A stretch of DNA of 6,448 nucleotides, taken from contig CAMWXF010000113.1 in assembly GCA_947178115.1 (NCBI GenBank), forward strand, positions 1-6,448, written 5' to 3'. Each line of letters begins with the position of its first letter. The stretch's first letter is position 1. Below are positions 6,301 to 6,448 of this stretch, piece by piece. The translations under genes and the position numbers were made by a program. This DNA comes from an uncultured Lachnospiraceae bacterium. GTDB taxonomy: Bacteria > Bacillota > Clostridia > Lachnospirales > Lachnospiraceae. The notes beneath the pieces are model-generated. The model saw only the letters and a list, made by a program, of their open reading frames with translations, was not told where the DNA came from and made no database searches.

Positions 6301-6448
6301 ATGGAGACGGTAGTCAAGGTATCAAATCTCAAAAAATATTTCAAGGAAGTAAAAGCGGTAGACGATATCAGTTTTCAGATTCAGAAGGGAGAGCTGTTCG
6401 GATTTCTCGGAGTGAACGGAGCGGGCAAGTCTACGACCATCAATATGC
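6301..6448 (+). CDS. ABC transporter ATP-binding protein, 3'-truncated by the window end
   Basis: N-terminal 49 residues of an ABC transporter ATPase, which would sit on the inner membrane face and drive a separate membrane subunit. Visible parts are the aromatic A-loop residue Tyr13 (KKYF), the conserved [18 protein letters not shown] lead-in, and a perfect Walker [10 protein letters not shown] (37-45; 6409-6435). The wording [20 protein letters not shown] resembles the CcmA/drug-exporter (ABC-2) class more than importers. The ATG at 6301 has GGGAG (6291-6295) 5 nt upstream. The substrate and the permease cannot be seen. It is separated from pta by a terminator and probably has its own promoter, so it is likely unrelated to acetate metabolism. 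Confidence 0.9.
   Translation, partial: METVVKVSNLKKYFKEVKAVDDISFQIQKGELFGFLGVNGAGKSTTINM

Noticed and set aside
1..6448. CRISPR array, tRNA or rRNA gene, insertion sequence, phage or toxin-antitoxin system
   Set aside because: No repeat-spacer pattern, cloverleaf, transposase motif or terminal repeat was seen; the window is almost fully covered by intact housekeeping-type genes.

Overview
The window looks like chromosomal DNA from an anaerobic Firmicute of class Clostridia, most likely a Lachnospiraceae-type gut commensal. Four things point there: moderate GC content with AT-rich intergenic stretches, strong GGAGG-type ribosome sites, a two-gene SufC plus short SufB/SufD-like iron-sulfur pair, and a tmcAL (ylbM) gene beside pta. 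Species assignment is inference; there is no rRNA or other marker.

Layout. Positions 1-3704 hold a rightward cluster of four genes: the 3' part of a SufC-type ATPase, a 305-residue SufB/SufD-family scaffold, a two-HKD cardiolipin synthase whose start overlaps the scaffold stop by 4 bp, and a PlsC-type lysophospholipid acyltransferase. No terminator or clear promoter lies between them, so they probably share a transcript that begins left of the window. The cluster meets the leftward gene tmcAL head-on, with 4 bp between the stop codons; one perfect 11-bp inverted repeat, built from the last codons of both genes, can serve as their shared terminator. tmcAL (tRNA-Met cytidine acetate ligase) diverges from pta (phosphate acetyltransferase) across a 195-bp AT-rich control region with a good sigma-A promoter for pta and two short perfect palindromes. 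pta ends at a strong hairpin, with no ackA next to it. A 153-bp gap then leads to an ABC transporter ATPase gene cut off by the window end. That gap holds a 10/11 direct repeat with a 21-bp period, a possible activator site.

How the genes fit together. The first two genes make an iron-sulfur cluster assembly complex of reduced type. The next two act on membrane phospholipid: PlsC makes phosphatidic acid and cardiolipin synthase works at the end of the same pathway. tmcAL and pta both touch acetate metabolism: Pta interconverts acetyl-CoA and acetyl phosphate, and TmcAL consumes acetate and ATP to modify the wobble base of elongator tRNA-Met.

Every full gene belongs to a known family. I see no clearly new biological system. 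The points most worth checking are the 21-bp-period direct repeat before the ABC gene, the terminator made from two overlapping gene ends, the Fe-S/phospholipid gene coupling, and the tmcAL/pta control region.
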